From NCBI RefSeq assembly GCF_017874215.1, contig NZ_JAGGLB010000003.1:186001-250000 (forward strand): a stretch of DNA of 64,000 nt. The letters are read 5' to 3'. The stretch is from Paenibacillus eucommiae (GTDB lineage: Bacteria > Bacillota > Bacilli > Paenibacillales > NBRC-103111). Below the pieces are notes generated by a model. It did not search any database. It was given only the letters and a program-made list of their open reading frames with translations, and was not told where the DNA came from. The position numbers were made by a program, and so were the translations under genes. Below, piece after piece: positions 24,508-33,627 of this stretch. Numbering within the stretch: the stretch's first letter is position 1; each line of letters opens with the position of its first letter.

Positions 24508-26049
24508 TTACATATGGCGGTACATATATCGAAGCTTCCAGAGCAGCTGGACTAGCGGGTCCCTTCCGATAGACACTCGAAGAGCCGTTTCCTTGCCGGT
24601 CGCATCGGTGACAGCATTCATCCGGAACGTATCGAAGCCAAAACTGCCTCCGGATACAAAATGTTCTTCCTCGGGAGCAGCTGCTACAAAACGATCAATC
24701 CAGGCCTGATAGTCCTGCTCCGTGCGTTCACCTGGAAGCTGAATATAAAAAAGCGAGCCGATCCATGGCTGACCTTTCAGCATAAATTGAGAAGATGGCT
24801 CCACCGAATGATAAAAGGAAGCAACCTTCCCTTCCCGTACCATATGCCTCAAAAAAGCGTCCATCCAGTAAGCATTGCGATTCAATCTGCACAAGCGGGA
24901 CGTTACCCGCTTTAGATCAGGCTCAGGCAGCTGACGGACCGTGACCGGATCGGCACCCGCGTCGAGGAGCGACAAGAGAGACACCCATTTCTCTCGATGC
25001 TCCGCGCTTTCAAGAGCCCTCCCGAGCGCGACCAGGCAGCCGACATTTGCCAAATCAAACCCATATTGCAAGTATTTAATCCCACTTTCCACACTGATCA
25101 GCACGACATGATCCGGCAGCCGATCCGCATACCTAACGAATAAAGGATTAGCAATACTTGTCAGTGTCCGGTCCACGATAACATAAAGCGGTGCGTTCTG
25201 TTTGTGATGGGCCAAGCCTTCGAATAACCTAGCAAGATCAATTGCGGGTCTTACCGGCCAGCATACCCCAGGATCAACAAGAAGACCGCCGATCGTCTCG
25301 TTAGCCTCCACTTTTGTATAGATTGCCTCAGGGTCTACCTCCAACGGAGCATTCAGCAGCATAGTAGCCAGATCTACACCTTCACCATAGAAGCCCTTTT
25401 GAAAATAGAAAGGCATTGTTTGTTGCGTTATACTTTTATATGAGAATAGGGCCAGCTCAAGAGCCTTCATGCCCGAGGACGTCAAAAAACCTACACTTTG
25501 TTTGAGCAAGCCCTCTGATAAGGAGTAAAAAGCTTCTATAGAAGCCTCCTCGTACTGCTTCACGGTTTCGCTGCCATAGCTGCGCATATAAGTGCCTTCT
25601 TCCTCCTGGGCAAAACCTGCCTCGGCGGAGATGTCTGGGGCAGCACTGCCCAACCTTTTGCATGGAGATTGCCAATCACTTCCGGCTAATATCGCACCAA
25701 GCTGCTTGAAAAGCAGACGAATTTCGTACTTCAAGCTGAGGTAAGCATCCAGATCGCAAGCTTCCAGCTTGTTTTCATAACCATCCACACGCTGCTGCAG
25801 CAAATCCGTCTGCTGGGTAAAGGCCGCTTCCAGATCGAGCTCGAATTGTTTATCCGGGAAAGCTTCCTGGTAAACCTGGAGCTTCTTTCTAATGCCTTGC
25901 AGCAGCCAGCCAAGCTCCGACAAGTCCTCTTTGCGGTCATTCATTTCCACATGCATCCAGGCTAATTCTAACTCAGCATCGCTGCCGCGCAGTAAGGTTG
26001 TCCAGTCAAATTCTGTTGGATCTAATTCTTTCGCGGCTTGGTCCTTCAT
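24508..26049 (-). CDS. PLP-dependent fold-type I enzyme-like protein with an unusual N-terminal region
   Basis: About 513 residues from ATG 26049 (GGAG nine bases before it). Residues about 1-150 are helical and charged and I do not recognise them. From about 165 the chain reads like a cystathionine-gamma-synthase-type PLP enzyme: TSSGMKALELALFSYKSI (cofactor phosphate loop), LYVIVDRTLTSIANPLF (Asp position), and SVESGIKYLQYGFDLANVG, where Lys near 325 is the candidate PLP lysine. The C-terminus RVSIGRDPLVQLLWKLR resembles the usual R-S-x-G-x-E/D end. The substrate is unknown, and the active site differs enough that a non-enzymatic role is possible. It lies 90 bases after a double-MerR regulator on the same strand. 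Confidence 0.65.
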   Translation of the reverse strand: MKDQAAKELDPTEFDWTTLLRGSDAELELAWMHVEMNDRKEDLSELGWLLQGIRKKLQVYQEAFPDKQFELDLEAAFTQQTDLLQQRVDGYENKLEACDLDAYLSLKYEIRLLFKQLGAILAGSDWQSPCKRLGSAAPDISAEAGFAQEEEGTYMRSYGSETVKQYEEASIEAFYSLSEGLLKQSVGFLTSSGMKALELALFSYKSITQQTMPFYFQKGFYGEGVDLATMLLNAPLEVDPEAIYTKVEANETIGGLLVDPGVCWPVRPAIDLARLFEGLAHHKQNAPLYVIVDRTLTSIANPLFVRYADRLPDHVVLISVESGIKYLQYGFDLANVGCLVALGRALESAEHREKWVSLLSLLDAGADPVTVRQLPEPDLKRVTSRLCRLNRNAYWMDAFLRHMVREGKVASFYHSVEPSSQFMLKGQPWIGSLFYIQLPGERTEQDYQAWIDRFVAAAPEEEHFVSGGSFGFDTFRMNAVTDATGKETALRVSIGRDPLVQLLWKLRYMYRHM

Positions 26050-26139
26050 CCCATTCAACTCCTAGCTCAAACATAGATCTTCAAAGTTCATTAAATAAGT
26101 TTACCCGTAATCTGGTTAAATCAAGCATAAGCATTACCG

Positions 26140-26850
26140 TCAATGCTCCAGCAGCTCAACCTCTTTACAAAGCAGAACCAATTGATGAACGCCATAGAAC
26201 TGCATACGGTTACGCTGATGAATGCTCAATAGTGCTTGTTCGGTGACTTTCTTTGCTTGCTCTATATTTTGATGCTCCACAGCCTGAACAATTTCCTTCA
26301 TATTTTCCAAAAAGTAGACAGTCCTGCGCAAAGTACGAATGAGCAAAATTTGCCGTACATGCATGGAGGTGAAAACGCGATATCCATTCTCGGGATCTCG
26401 TCCTGGCAGGAGAAGTCCTTCCTTTTCCCAATGACGAATTGCCGAAGCTTGTACATCAGTGAGCGCGGCGACTTCGCCAATGGTCATATTGTTTTTTAGC
26501 TTTTTATTCGCAATAAGTGGGAGATCCGGATCTTGCAGCAGCGCAAGCGTTTGGTCGGCAACTACTTTTTCATGCTGCAGATTGGATTGTTCTTTGTTTA
26601 CAAGCCAGAACGCGGTATCTATATCCGCTTTTTGTATGTGCAGAAGCACTTCACAAGTGATCGGAACACCAAATCCGGGGAACATGGCACGAAGGCAGCG
26701 GAAATAGGCTACATGCACCTTGGTATAAAGACGATACCCATTCGCAGCACGAGCAGGTGCCGGGACAACTCCCCATGACTCGTAATGCCGCAAAGCGCTT
26801 GTACTAATCTGGAGCTCTCTGGCAATCTCGATTGGCTTGAAGTAATGCAT
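26140..26850 (-). CDS. Regulator with two MerR DNA-binding domains
   Basis: 236 residues holding two complete MerR winged helices: residues 4-60 (FKPIEIARELQISTSALRHY, NGYRLYTKVHV) and 122-180 (MTIGEVAALTDVQASAIRHW, NGYRVFTSMHV). A short coiled stretch follows each. MerR proteins normally have one such domain and dimerise; a tandem copy in one chain could act as an internal dimer or bind two sites. There is no obvious Cys-rich metal site or drug-binding domain. GGAGG lies seven bases before the ATG. The PLP-type gene downstream is the probable target. Confidence 0.82.
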   Translation of the reverse strand: MHYFKPIEIARELQISTSALRHYESWGVVPAPARAANGYRLYTKVHVAYFRCLRAMFPGFGVPITCEVLLHIQKADIDTAFWLVNKEQSNLQHEKVVADQTLALLQDPDLPLIANKKLKNNMTIGEVAALTDVQASAIRHWEKEGLLLPGRDPENGYRVFTSMHVRQILLIRTLRRTVYFLENMKEIVQAVEHQNIEQAKKVTEQALLSIHQRNRMQFYGVHQLVLLCKEVELLEH

Positions 26851-26922
26851 CTTCAGTCCTCCCCCATAGGTTCATAGATTTTCAATATACCATGAAATTT
26901 TATGGAAAAACATTGCACAGAG

Positions 26923-26952
26923 AAAGACCGCCGAGAGTTCTCGACAGTCTTT
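26923..26952 (-). terminator. Hairpin after the hybrid kinase gene
   Basis: AAAGAC (26923-26928) pairs with GTCTTT (26947-26952) and CGAGA (26932-26936) with TCTCG (26939-26943). There is no long T-run on either strand, so it is a weak terminator at best. Confidence 0.4.
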
Positions 26953-26969
26953 ACATACTGACAGTGAAT

Positions 26970-28880
26970 TTACTTGAGACTAGGGAATTTGTCAATCACA
27001 TTGGATATAGCATCAATACTAATGGGCTTGCTTATATATTCATCAAAACCAACGGCTAAATATTTTTCCCGATCGCCTTTTATGGCATGTGCGGTTACTG
27101 CTACGATATAAGGCTTTTTCTTAGCGGATAAAGTTTCCCTGATCTTTTTAGTAGCTTCTAATCCATCCATAACAGGCATTTGAATATCCATAAAAATAAT
27201 GTCATACGGATAACGCTCACACGCATCAACGGCTTCTTTACCGTTTTGGACTGTCGTTGAATTATAACCGAGCTTCTCGACCATTTTTTTAATGACAATT
27301 TGATTAACTTCATTATCTTCCGCTATAAGGACTTTTAAAGGATTCTCTATGAGTTTATCCTGCTCAGCTGACGTATCATACAACATGGAATCTGGATGAG
27401 TTTGGATCTGAAAGGAAGCCGTGAATATAAAAGCTGATCCCGGTTGTTCTAGACAGGGCTCATACCAGATATCTCCGCCCATTAGGTGAACAAGCTTTTT
27501 GCAGATAGCTAATCCGAGTCCAGTTCCTTCAACAGTACGTGTCATAAAATTATCGACCTGATAAAAGGGATCGAATAAATGAACAATCTTCTCTTGAGGC
27601 ACACCTAGACCTGTATCCCGAATGGCAAATTGGAGACTTACCCTGTCCTCTTCTTGCGCAGCACGTTGTACCGAGATTGCAACCGCACCATTAGGCGTAA
27701 ACTTAATAGCGTTGCTAAGCAAGTTCATAATCACTTGTCTTAACTTAGTAATATCACCAAGCACAATGGAGGGAACGTCAGGGAAAACGGATGTTGTAAT
27801 TTCTAAATTTTTTTCAAGCGCTTTTGGCAAAATAATATGCAGCGTTTCTGATAGCATTGTTCTTACGCTAAATGGCTCTTCAACTAATTCCGTCTTGCCC
27901 GATTCGATCTTGGAGAAGTCCAGAATATCATTGATGATCATAAGAAGCGTGTCGCCACTTTTTTTAATAATTTGAACATATTCAATTTGCTCGGGGTCCA
28001 GGCTCGTATCTATGAGCAAATCAGTCATTCCAATGACACCATTCATAGGCGTACGAATTTCATGACTCATCATAGCTAAAAATTCACTCTTCGCTTTATT
28101 CGTCTTTTCCGCGGCTTCTTTCTCAATAATCAGCTTCTTTTGATCGGTCATGTCTTTCGCAATGATATAGAAGCCCACATTCTGATTATGAATAATAATC
28201 GGAGCTAAAGTGGCTAGCACTTCGACTGCGGACCCCTCTTTGTTTTGGATATAATTTATATCTTTTTCAACCTTTGTATAGTCTTCTAAGGCCAAGAGGA
28301 TGTTTGCGAGATTTTTTTCACCAATTAGTTTGGCAACGCTAGTTCCAATTAGTTCAGCAATGCTATATCCGGATACTTGTTCTGCCATTTGATTTCCATT
28401 TAAAATAATGCCTTCCATACCAAAAGAGATGATGGCATCATGGTTGTACTTTTTTAGCGAAGTATAGCGTTCAATGCTTTCCAGCAGCTTTATTTCGGCA
28501 ACTTTGCTTTTCGTAATATCGATCACTTGTGAAATGAAAAAAAGAGGCTTTCCATCACTTTCATCGCGTACCAGCGAAACATGTAAAGAAGCCCAGATGA
28601 TTTCTCCATTGGTATGAGAATAGCGTTTTTCTGCCTCAAAAGTAGACACACCGTTCATAAAATCTAATAAATCTTCAATATTATTTACATTTTCTGGATA
28701 AATGAAATCTGCAGCCCTAAGTTTCATGACTTCCACTTCCATAAGCCCAAAAAAATTACAGAGTGCAGGATTAACACTTATCCACTGCTCTTCAACCGAT
28801 ACTAAGGCGATGCCAATCGGAGCATTCTTATACACATGTTCAAAAATAGCTTGGTGACCAAATCCTTCTTTATTCTGCAT
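26970..28880 (-). CDS. PAS-domain hybrid sensor histidine kinase with receiver domain
   Basis: About 636 residues from ATG 28880 (GGAGG eight bases before it). Order: PAS 1 (about 10-130, APIGIALVSVEEQWISVNPA), PAS 2 (about 140-260), HisKA with the phosphorylated His in FLAMMSHEIRTPMNG, HATPase with N box LRQVIMNLLSNAIKFTP and G boxes DTGLGVP and GTGLGLAICKKL, and a C-terminal receiver with Asp in YDIIFMDIQMPVMDG and the KP motif ISKPIS. No transmembrane segments, so it is a cytosolic sensor. No HPt or partner regulator is adjacent. Such orphan hybrid kinases often feed Spo0F-like or HPt proteins elsewhere. The signal is unknown. Confidence 0.93.
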   Translation of the reverse strand: MQNKEGFGHQAIFEHVYKNAPIGIALVSVEEQWISVNPALCNFFGLMEVEVMKLRAADFIYPENVNNIEDLLDFMNGVSTFEAEKRYSHTNGEIIWASLHVSLVRDESDGKPLFFISQVIDITKSKVAEIKLLESIERYTSLKKYNHDAIISFGMEGIILNGNQMAEQVSGYSIAELIGTSVAKLIGEKNLANILLALEDYTKVEKDINYIQNKEGSAVEVLATLAPIIIHNQNVGFYIIAKDMTDQKKLIIEKEAAEKTNKAKSEFLAMMSHEIRTPMNGVIGMTDLLIDTSLDPEQIEYVQIIKKSGDTLLMIINDILDFSKIESGKTELVEEPFSVRTMLSETLHIILPKALEKNLEITTSVFPDVPSIVLGDITKLRQVIMNLLSNAIKFTPNGAVAISVQRAAQEEDRVSLQFAIRDTGLGVPQEKIVHLFDPFYQVDNFMTRTVEGTGLGLAICKKLVHLMGGDIWYEPCLEQPGSAFIFTASFQIQTHPDSMLYDTSAEQDKLIENPLKVLIAEDNEVNQIVIKKMVEKLGYNSTTVQNGKEAVDACERYPYDIIFMDIQMPVMDGLEATKKIRETLSAKKKPYIVAVTAHAIKGDREKYLAVGFDEYISKPISIDAISNVIDKFPSLK

Positions 28881-28930
28881 ATTCCGCACCTCCTCATATG
28901 GATCATTATACAACAGGTGCGTTGATGAAG

Positions 28931-29190
28931 GAATGGCTGCAGGCTCCAGCCGCTGTTAAAGATTTGTTCTCTTGAGTGGAAACGAATTGTATGGTGGAAC
29001 AAATCTTTAAATGCGGACGCCTCCGCTCTTCCACCCAAAGCCATGCTCTCTCTCAGCCACAATCGCACGAATCGTACAAACACCACGTTCAAAAGGAATG
29101 CAGCTTAAATGGACTGCCAGCTTAAACGAACAGCCATGAAGGGTTTTTCGCTGGATTGGAGGAGATTTGCCCGCGGGCCAAGACCGCTGG
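28931..29190. repeat. Dispersed repeat module, copy B, with 14-bp inverted repeat
   Basis: Aligns by eye with 10488-10716. TTAAAGATTTGTTC (28956-28969) is the perfect complement of 28997-29010. Conserved right part includes CGCTCTTCCACCCA, CCACAATCGCACGAATC and TTGGAGGAGATTTGCCC. It lies just upstream of the hybrid kinase gene and is followed at once by four TTAACGATG hairpins. Confidence 0.7.
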
Positions 29191-29225
29191 GACTGAAGAA
29201 CGCGCAGCTGAGAAGGAGCTGCTAC

Positions 29226-29413
29226 TTTAACGATGATTTTCATCGTTAAAAGCGCCAGGTCTTCTCCATATCCTTACTTAACGATGTTTTTCATCGTTAA
29301 ATCGCTATTATTCACCCTGAGGGGGCCATCCGACCTCTTTTAACGATGAAAAACATCATTAACGTGACGGATTGACCTGGAACACTTGCTTTAACGATGA
29401 AAAACATCATTAA
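29226..29413. repeat. Four TTAACGATG/CATCGTTAA hairpins, cluster B
   Basis: Hairpins at 29226-29250 (ten-base arms, ATTTT loop), 29278-29300 (TTTTT loop), 29340-29362 and 29391-29413 (AAAAA loops, arms TTAACGATG and CATCATTAA with one mismatch). Spacing is about 50-60 bases. Flanks such as TGACCTGGAACACTTGCT before the last hairpin recur almost unchanged in cluster C at 53239-53255. Confidence 0.8.
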
Positions 29414-29499
29414 GTGGCGCACATGCTCCATTCAAGGAAGGTTGTACTGCTAAGGTTTACTCCAACTGGCAATTAGACTCTATTCATGCAATCTGCCCA

Positions 29500-29625
29500 T
29501 TAAACTGATTTAGCGAAAGTCACGCGATGATATCCTGATATAAAGAAATCTTTCTCAAGTTTTATTAGCTCAAAGCCCAGATTCATATAAAAAGCTAACG
29601 TTGATTGGGTTTCTGGGTGTCTATA
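29500..29625 (-). pseudogene. C-terminal remnant of a GNAT acetyltransferase
   Basis: Minus-strand frame ending at the stop 29500-29502 reads STLAFYMNLGFELIKLEK then DFFISGYHRVTFAKSV. The N-x-x-LAFYxxLGFE-like pattern and final GYHRV are typical of the last strand and helix of GNAT N-acetyltransferases. No start, ribosome binding site or acetyl-CoA loop precedes it. Confidence 0.55.
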
Positions 29626-29649
29626 TTACAGCAAGATTACGGCAAGTTT

Positions 29650-29783
29650 TTAGCTATCCCTATCATTGGCTTCATTTTTGTGCAAAGAAATGTAATGTTC
29701 CCCCACTATTATCATTTGCTCCAGAATGGGCTCCAAACTTTTTCCGAAATCGGTTAATGTGTACTCAACCTTCGGCGGCATCG
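29650..29783 (-). pseudogene. C-terminal remnant of an HxlR-family regulator
   Basis: Minus-strand frame ending at 29650-29652 reads PPKVEYTLTDFGKSLEPILE then QMIIVGEHYIS. PPKVEYxLTxFGxxLxPIL is the wing and dimer helix of HxlR proteins. The helix-turn-helix part is missing. Upstream the frame runs into a CATCGTTAAAA sequence that resembles half of the nearby palindromic repeat. Confidence 0.6.
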
Positions 29784-29789
29784 TTAAAA

Positions 29790-29897
29790 ATGCGCACTTC
29801 AGAAGTTGTTAGAAAGCAGCCGGATGATAGCTGGCTGTATATCATAGATCATCCGTTCGGTACGGATCTGTTAAGAGAAACGGAGCCCACCGGCTGA
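29790..29897 (+). pseudogene. C-terminal remnant of a SnoaL-like (SgcJ/DUF4440-type) protein
   Basis: Plus-strand frame from 29790 to TGA at 29895-29897 reads RTSEVVRKQPDDSWLYIIDH then PFGTD. The RKQPDxSWxYxIDxPxG pattern is the last strand pair of SnoaL-like ketosteroid-isomerase-fold proteins. The rest of the domain is missing. Confidence 0.55.
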
Positions 29898-29950
29898 CAC
29901 ATAAACATAACTCAAGCCTTATCTCCACCTGAGCTCTACTGGTTATACAA

Positions 29951-30835
29951 TTAGGATTTGGATATCGCTTCAAAATATTGTACAACTACCTCACGGAATT
30001 CCAGAGCAGCCTGCGAAATGTACCGACTCTTGTGCCATAATAAAGCTATCTCCCGTACCAATTCTTGATTCTCTACTTGGAGATATTTGATATCTTCCCG
30101 TGAATTCCTTGCCGTGCTTGGTATGAAAGCTATGCCAATTTCGGCTTCAACAAGCATGCTAAGCCTTGCAGGCTCATCACCCTCATACACAAATTTAGGT
30201 ACAAATCCAACCGATTTGCATACAGAGTCAATTAAATCGCGAGTACCGTAGCCTCTTTTTACACCAACAAACCATTCATCTCTTAGCTCTGTCAAGGATA
30301 CGCTGCTTCGATCTGCCAGCCTATGCCCTTTTGGAACGGCTACAAGGATAGGATCGATAAACACGATTTGACATTCGATGTCATCCCCTCTTATCGGAGG
30401 TGAGGACAAGCAAAAATCAACCTCTCCTCTATCAAGAAGCGTAACCATTTCCTTCGTGGTCAGCATTTGAACATGAAATTGAATATTGGGGCGCTTTTTC
30501 TGAAACTCTCGAAGGATATTTGGTAATGTGCTTGCGGTGGTCACCGCTAATTCGAGTGTGCCATGATCCGGGCTGGATAAATCACTTAGCTCCTGCTTCC
30601 CCTGTTCCAATTCAAACAAAGCTCTTTCTGCACGGCGAAGAAATCTGCTTCCGAACTCATTTAATCGCAGCTTCCTCCCTATTCGATCGAATAAAGGAAC
30701 ACCTAGATCCTCCTCCAAGCGTTGAATCGTTTTGCTTAGTGACGACTGAGTAACGTGCAGATTTCGTGCAGCTTCGGTAACATGTTCCAAACGAGCTACT
30801 GTGAGAAAATATTGCAGTTGAAGAAGTTCCATTTC
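29951..30835 (-). CDS. LysR family transcriptional regulator
   Basis: 294 residues from ATG 30835 (GGAGGG six bases before it). N-terminal helix-turn-helix HVTEAARNLHVTQSSLSKTI with QRLEEDLGVPLFDRIGRKLR, then a substrate-binding-type effector domain starting LELAVTTAST. It is divergent from an MFS pump with a gap of 109 bases, the usual arrangement in which the LysR protein controls the neighbouring pump. The effector is unknown. Confidence 0.88.
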   Translation of the reverse strand, partial: EMELLQLQYFLTVARLEHVTEAARNLHVTQSSLSKTIQRLEEDLGVPLFDRIGRKLRLNEFGSRFLRRAERALFELEQGKQELSDLSSPDHGTLELAVTTASTLPNILREFQKKRPNIQFHVQMLTTKEMVTLLDRGEVDFCLSSPPIRGDDIECQIVFIDPILVAVPKGHRLADRSSVSLTELRDEWFVGVKRGYGTRDLIDSVCKSVGFVPKFVYEGDEPARLSMLVEAEIGIAFIPSTARNSREDIKYLQVENQELVREIALLWHKSRYISQAALEFREVVVQYFEAISKS

Positions 30836-30944
30836 GTACCCTCCATTCATTCCCTCAAGTCAATGAGATTATAACATGAAATGCGTTGGAATGAATAAAC
30901 GATTTCAAGTAAGATGACATTAATACGCATCGGGGGGATTCAAA

Positions 30945-32330
30945 ATGAGTGTTCGCAGCAGGTGGTTAATGATTTCAGTTGGTCTAGGGATACTATTGAA
31001 CCCTTTAAATTCTTCGATGGTTTCTGTTGCTATTCCAAGTCTGCAAAATGTGTTCCAACTTGACTTTACAGGTGTTTCCTGGATTGTTTTTTCTTTCTAT
31101 ATTGCAAGCAGCATCGCTCAACCTGTCATGGGAAAGGCTAGCGATTTATTCGGTCGTAGGAAGATATTTCTTACCGGGCTTGTTGTAGCCTTCATTGCAT
31201 CCTTATTAGCTCCATTATCACCAAACTTCGGGTGGCTCATCGTGTTCCGCATTGTGCAAGCCATAGGAACCAGCATGATGGTTGCGGTTGGAATGGCCAT
31301 TGTGCGAATTCATATTACCGAGAAACAAGCGACAGCACTATCTGTTTTGTCCATATTCCTATCCGGTGCGGCAGCAATTGGACCCTTTATTGGCGGGGTC
31401 ATCATTCACTGGTGGGGCTGGCCTGCTATCTTTTTCGTCAATATTCCTTTCGCAGTGGTGAGCTTTCTATTATCTTGGAGGCATATTCCTAAGGACGAAC
31501 CGTCAACATCCGTTACACTGGGCATGACCTATCGTAAATGGTTTGATTTGGTTGATGCGTCAGGGATCCTGCTCTTCACAGTGGGACTGGTTGCCCTGCT
31601 CTTTGGATTACTCTCAGCAAAATCATCTGGGCATATCTCATTAGGAAATGTCATTCTCGTGCTGATAGGTCTCGTTGCACTGGGGGCATTCGTACGACAT
31701 GAGTTAAAAGCGGCGTCACCTTTTATTCCTTTGCGCACATTCGCCAAATATCCTGCGATGACTTGGGTTAATGTCGAATTCATGCTCGTTAACATACTTT
31801 ATTACTCGCTCTTTTTCGGGCTTCCGTCCTACTTGCAAATGGTACGTCATGTTAGCGAGTTCCAAACAGGGATTCTCATGCTAACCTTGGGCTTGTGCTC
31901 ACTAGTTACTTCTCCAATAGCAGGACGATGGATTGATAAATCAGGACCTCGACCAGCTTTACTGGTGTCCGCAATCTTGATGACATTAGGGTCGGTGTGG
32001 CTTGTGACATTGAACCAAACATCACCCGTTATCAGCGTGTGTTTGGCTTTGGCTGCATTCGGTATTAGCAACGGATTGAACAATGTAGGTATGCAAGCGG
32101 CCTTGTTCCAAAGTTCTCCAAAAGAAATAATCGGCGTAGCATCCGGATTATTTAATACATCAAGATACCTGGGAACTATTCTATCTTCCTTGTTGATAGG
32201 TGTCGTAATGGGAGGTAAGTTCAACTTCGAGGGATTTCGAGTGCTTGGAATTATTCTCACGGTAATTGCATTGTCTTTGGTATTCATGAGTCGGCGGCGC
32301 CGGGAGGCAGGGTATGTGCAAGAGTCGTAG
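30945..32330 (+). CDS. MFS drug efflux transporter (DHA2-like)
   Basis: 461 residues, about 13-14 hydrophobic segments. Motif A appears as GKASDLFGRRKIF after helix 2, the D1 region NPLNSSMVSVAIPSL in helix 1, and the antiporter motif C-like stretch SGAAAIGPFIGGVIIHWWGW in helix 5. It is an integral membrane proton-drug antiporter. GGGGGG-type ribosome binding site lies upstream. The divergent LysR gene probably regulates it. A long inverted repeat follows. Confidence 0.88.
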   Translation: MSVRSRWLMISVGLGILLNPLNSSMVSVAIPSLQNVFQLDFTGVSWIVFSFYIASSIAQPVMGKASDLFGRRKIFLTGLVVAFIASLLAPLSPNFGWLIVFRIVQAIGTSMMVAVGMAIVRIHITEKQATALSVLSIFLSGAAAIGPFIGGVIIHWWGWPAIFFVNIPFAVVSFLLSWRHIPKDEPSTSVTLGMTYRKWFDLVDASGILLFTVGLVALLFGLLSAKSSGHISLGNVILVLIGLVALGAFVRHELKAASPFIPLRTFAKYPAMTWVNVEFMLVNILYYSLFFGLPSYLQMVRHVSEFQTGILMLTLGLCSLVTSPIAGRWIDKSGPRPALLVSAILMTLGSVWLVTLNQTSPVISVCLALAAFGISNGLNNVGMQAALFQSSPKEIIGVASGLFNTSRYLGTILSSLLIGVVMGGKFNFEGFRVLGIILTVIALSLVFMSRRRREAGYVQES

Positions 32331-32376
32331 GTATTGAATAGCTTGTTTGAAAATTTGTCTCAGTGATTGTCATCAT

Positions 32377-32429
32377 AGTAAGCCCCACGCTGTTCAAATC
32401 TTTCAAGGTCGGGAAGCGTGGGGCTTACT
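32377..32429 (+). terminator. Long inverted repeat between convergent MFS and oxidoreductase genes
   Basis: AGTAAGCCCCACGC (32377-32390) and its perfect complement (32416-32429) are separated by 25 bases. There is no adjacent T-run. Since the flanking genes converge it may work as a bidirectional terminator or transcript stabiliser. Confidence 0.5.
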
Positions 32430-32473
32430 GAGTAATGATCAAATACTTTGCCCAGTACAAAGGCCTTTAAATT

Positions 32474-33586
32474 TTAAATGAAATCACTTCGAGTATCAAA
32501 AATATTTGGATCCAATTTCTCCCAAGGAGTAAAAGTTGTTGATAATTCATAACGTTTGCCAGATTGCGCTGAGGTGTAAGCTCCGAACATAATTTCGTGA
32601 ACATGCAACTGCTGTCTACCCGATTGTATGGGCTGTTTTCCGTTACGGATGCAGCGAACGAAATAGGTTAAAACATTCTCATCCGGTACGGAAGCAATGC
32701 TTCCGTGTGGTACATAGCAATCGCTGAGACCGCGCCATGTCACCTGCTCAGCATCTGCCAAAGCTAGTTTCAGGGAATGTATAACCAGGGGAAATCCGCT
32801 ATCGTTCAGGGCTATCGTCCCGCTGCGGCCATATATCAAAGTATTATTTTGCTTGAACGATGTTCCCCATAATGTACGGATGACTGCATGTTGACCACCA
32901 GCAAATTCGACGATTAGGGTCACATTATCATCAACGTCACTATTCACTTTTTTGCCTTCGCCTACGATCCGATTCGGAATTAACGTATTGACTTCTGCCA
33001 TGACACTAACAGCGGGACCCAACAAAGCGATTAATCGGCTGACGGGATAAACTAGACAGTCGAGCACGGCTCCACCGTGAGCGACTGATTTATTATAATA
33101 CCAGTTATCCCTCCACGGTCCGGGCAGAGAAAGCTGAGCCTCGGCACCGGTGATTTTACCGATGTATCGTTCATCGACAAACTCGGAAGCAGCTAGGAAG
33201 GCAGAGTTGAGATCAAAGGGCAAACTCATGAAGATCGCACTTTTCTCTTCCGCGAGCAAAACCATCCGTTTACAATCCTCAAAAGAAGTAGCCATCGGCT
33301 TCTCGTTCAATACATGCAGCCCGCGTTCAAGAGCTGTCAGCACTGGCTCCATATGTATGGAGTGGGGCGTCGTTACTACAATGGCATCAAGCTCTTCTTT
33401 GTCTATCATGATGCGGTAATCATCATACCAACGTGGCACACTATGAGCAGCAGCTTTCCGCTCCGCGCTTTCCATCCGTCTTGCACATGTAGCCACGAAA
33501 CGAACTCCTTCCAGCTGGGCAGCCTGCATAAAGTAACGGTCACTAACATTCCCGCTTCCGATCATCCCTAAGCGAATTTCTTTCAT
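32474..33586 (-). CDS. Gfo/Idh/MocA family NAD(P)-dependent oxidoreductase
   Basis: About 370 residues. N-terminal Rossmann fold with LGMIGSGNVSDRY and a dinucleotide-site VVTTPHSIHMEPVLTALERG followed by the conserved EKP motif (LNEKPMATS). C-terminal alpha/beta domain with GGAVLDCLVYPVS in place of the usual GGGxxxDxxxH, so the catalytic His position differs and the substrate is uncertain. These enzymes oxidise sugars, inositols or related compounds. ATG 33586 has AGGAG eight bases before it; another ATG at 33592 is too close. It stands alone between the MFS and ASCH genes. Confidence 0.85.
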   Translation of the reverse strand: MKEIRLGMIGSGNVSDRYFMQAAQLEGVRFVATCARRMESAERKAAAHSVPRWYDDYRIMIDKEELDAIVVTTPHSIHMEPVLTALERGLHVLNEKPMATSFEDCKRMVLLAEEKSAIFMSLPFDLNSAFLAASEFVDERYIGKITGAEAQLSLPGPWRDNWYYNKSVAHGGAVLDCLVYPVSRLIALLGPAVSVMAEVNTLIPNRIVGEGKKVNSDVDDNVTLIVEFAGGQHAVIRTLWGTSFKQNNTLIYGRSGTIALNDSGFPLVIHSLKLALADAEQVTWRGLSDCYVPHGSIASVPDENVLTYFVRCIRNGKQPIQSGRQQLHVHEIMFGAYTSAQSGKRYELSTTFTPWEKLDPNIFDTRSDFI

Positions 33587-33627
33587 CGACATTTCTCCTC
33601 TTGGTAATCTTGGTAACATACCCAATG

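Noticed and set aside
29226..29413. Possible CRISPR array
   Set aside because: The regular 50-60-base spacing recalls an array, but the units are palindromes with conserved flanks instead of unique spacers, vary in orientation of the loop, and no cas gene is near.
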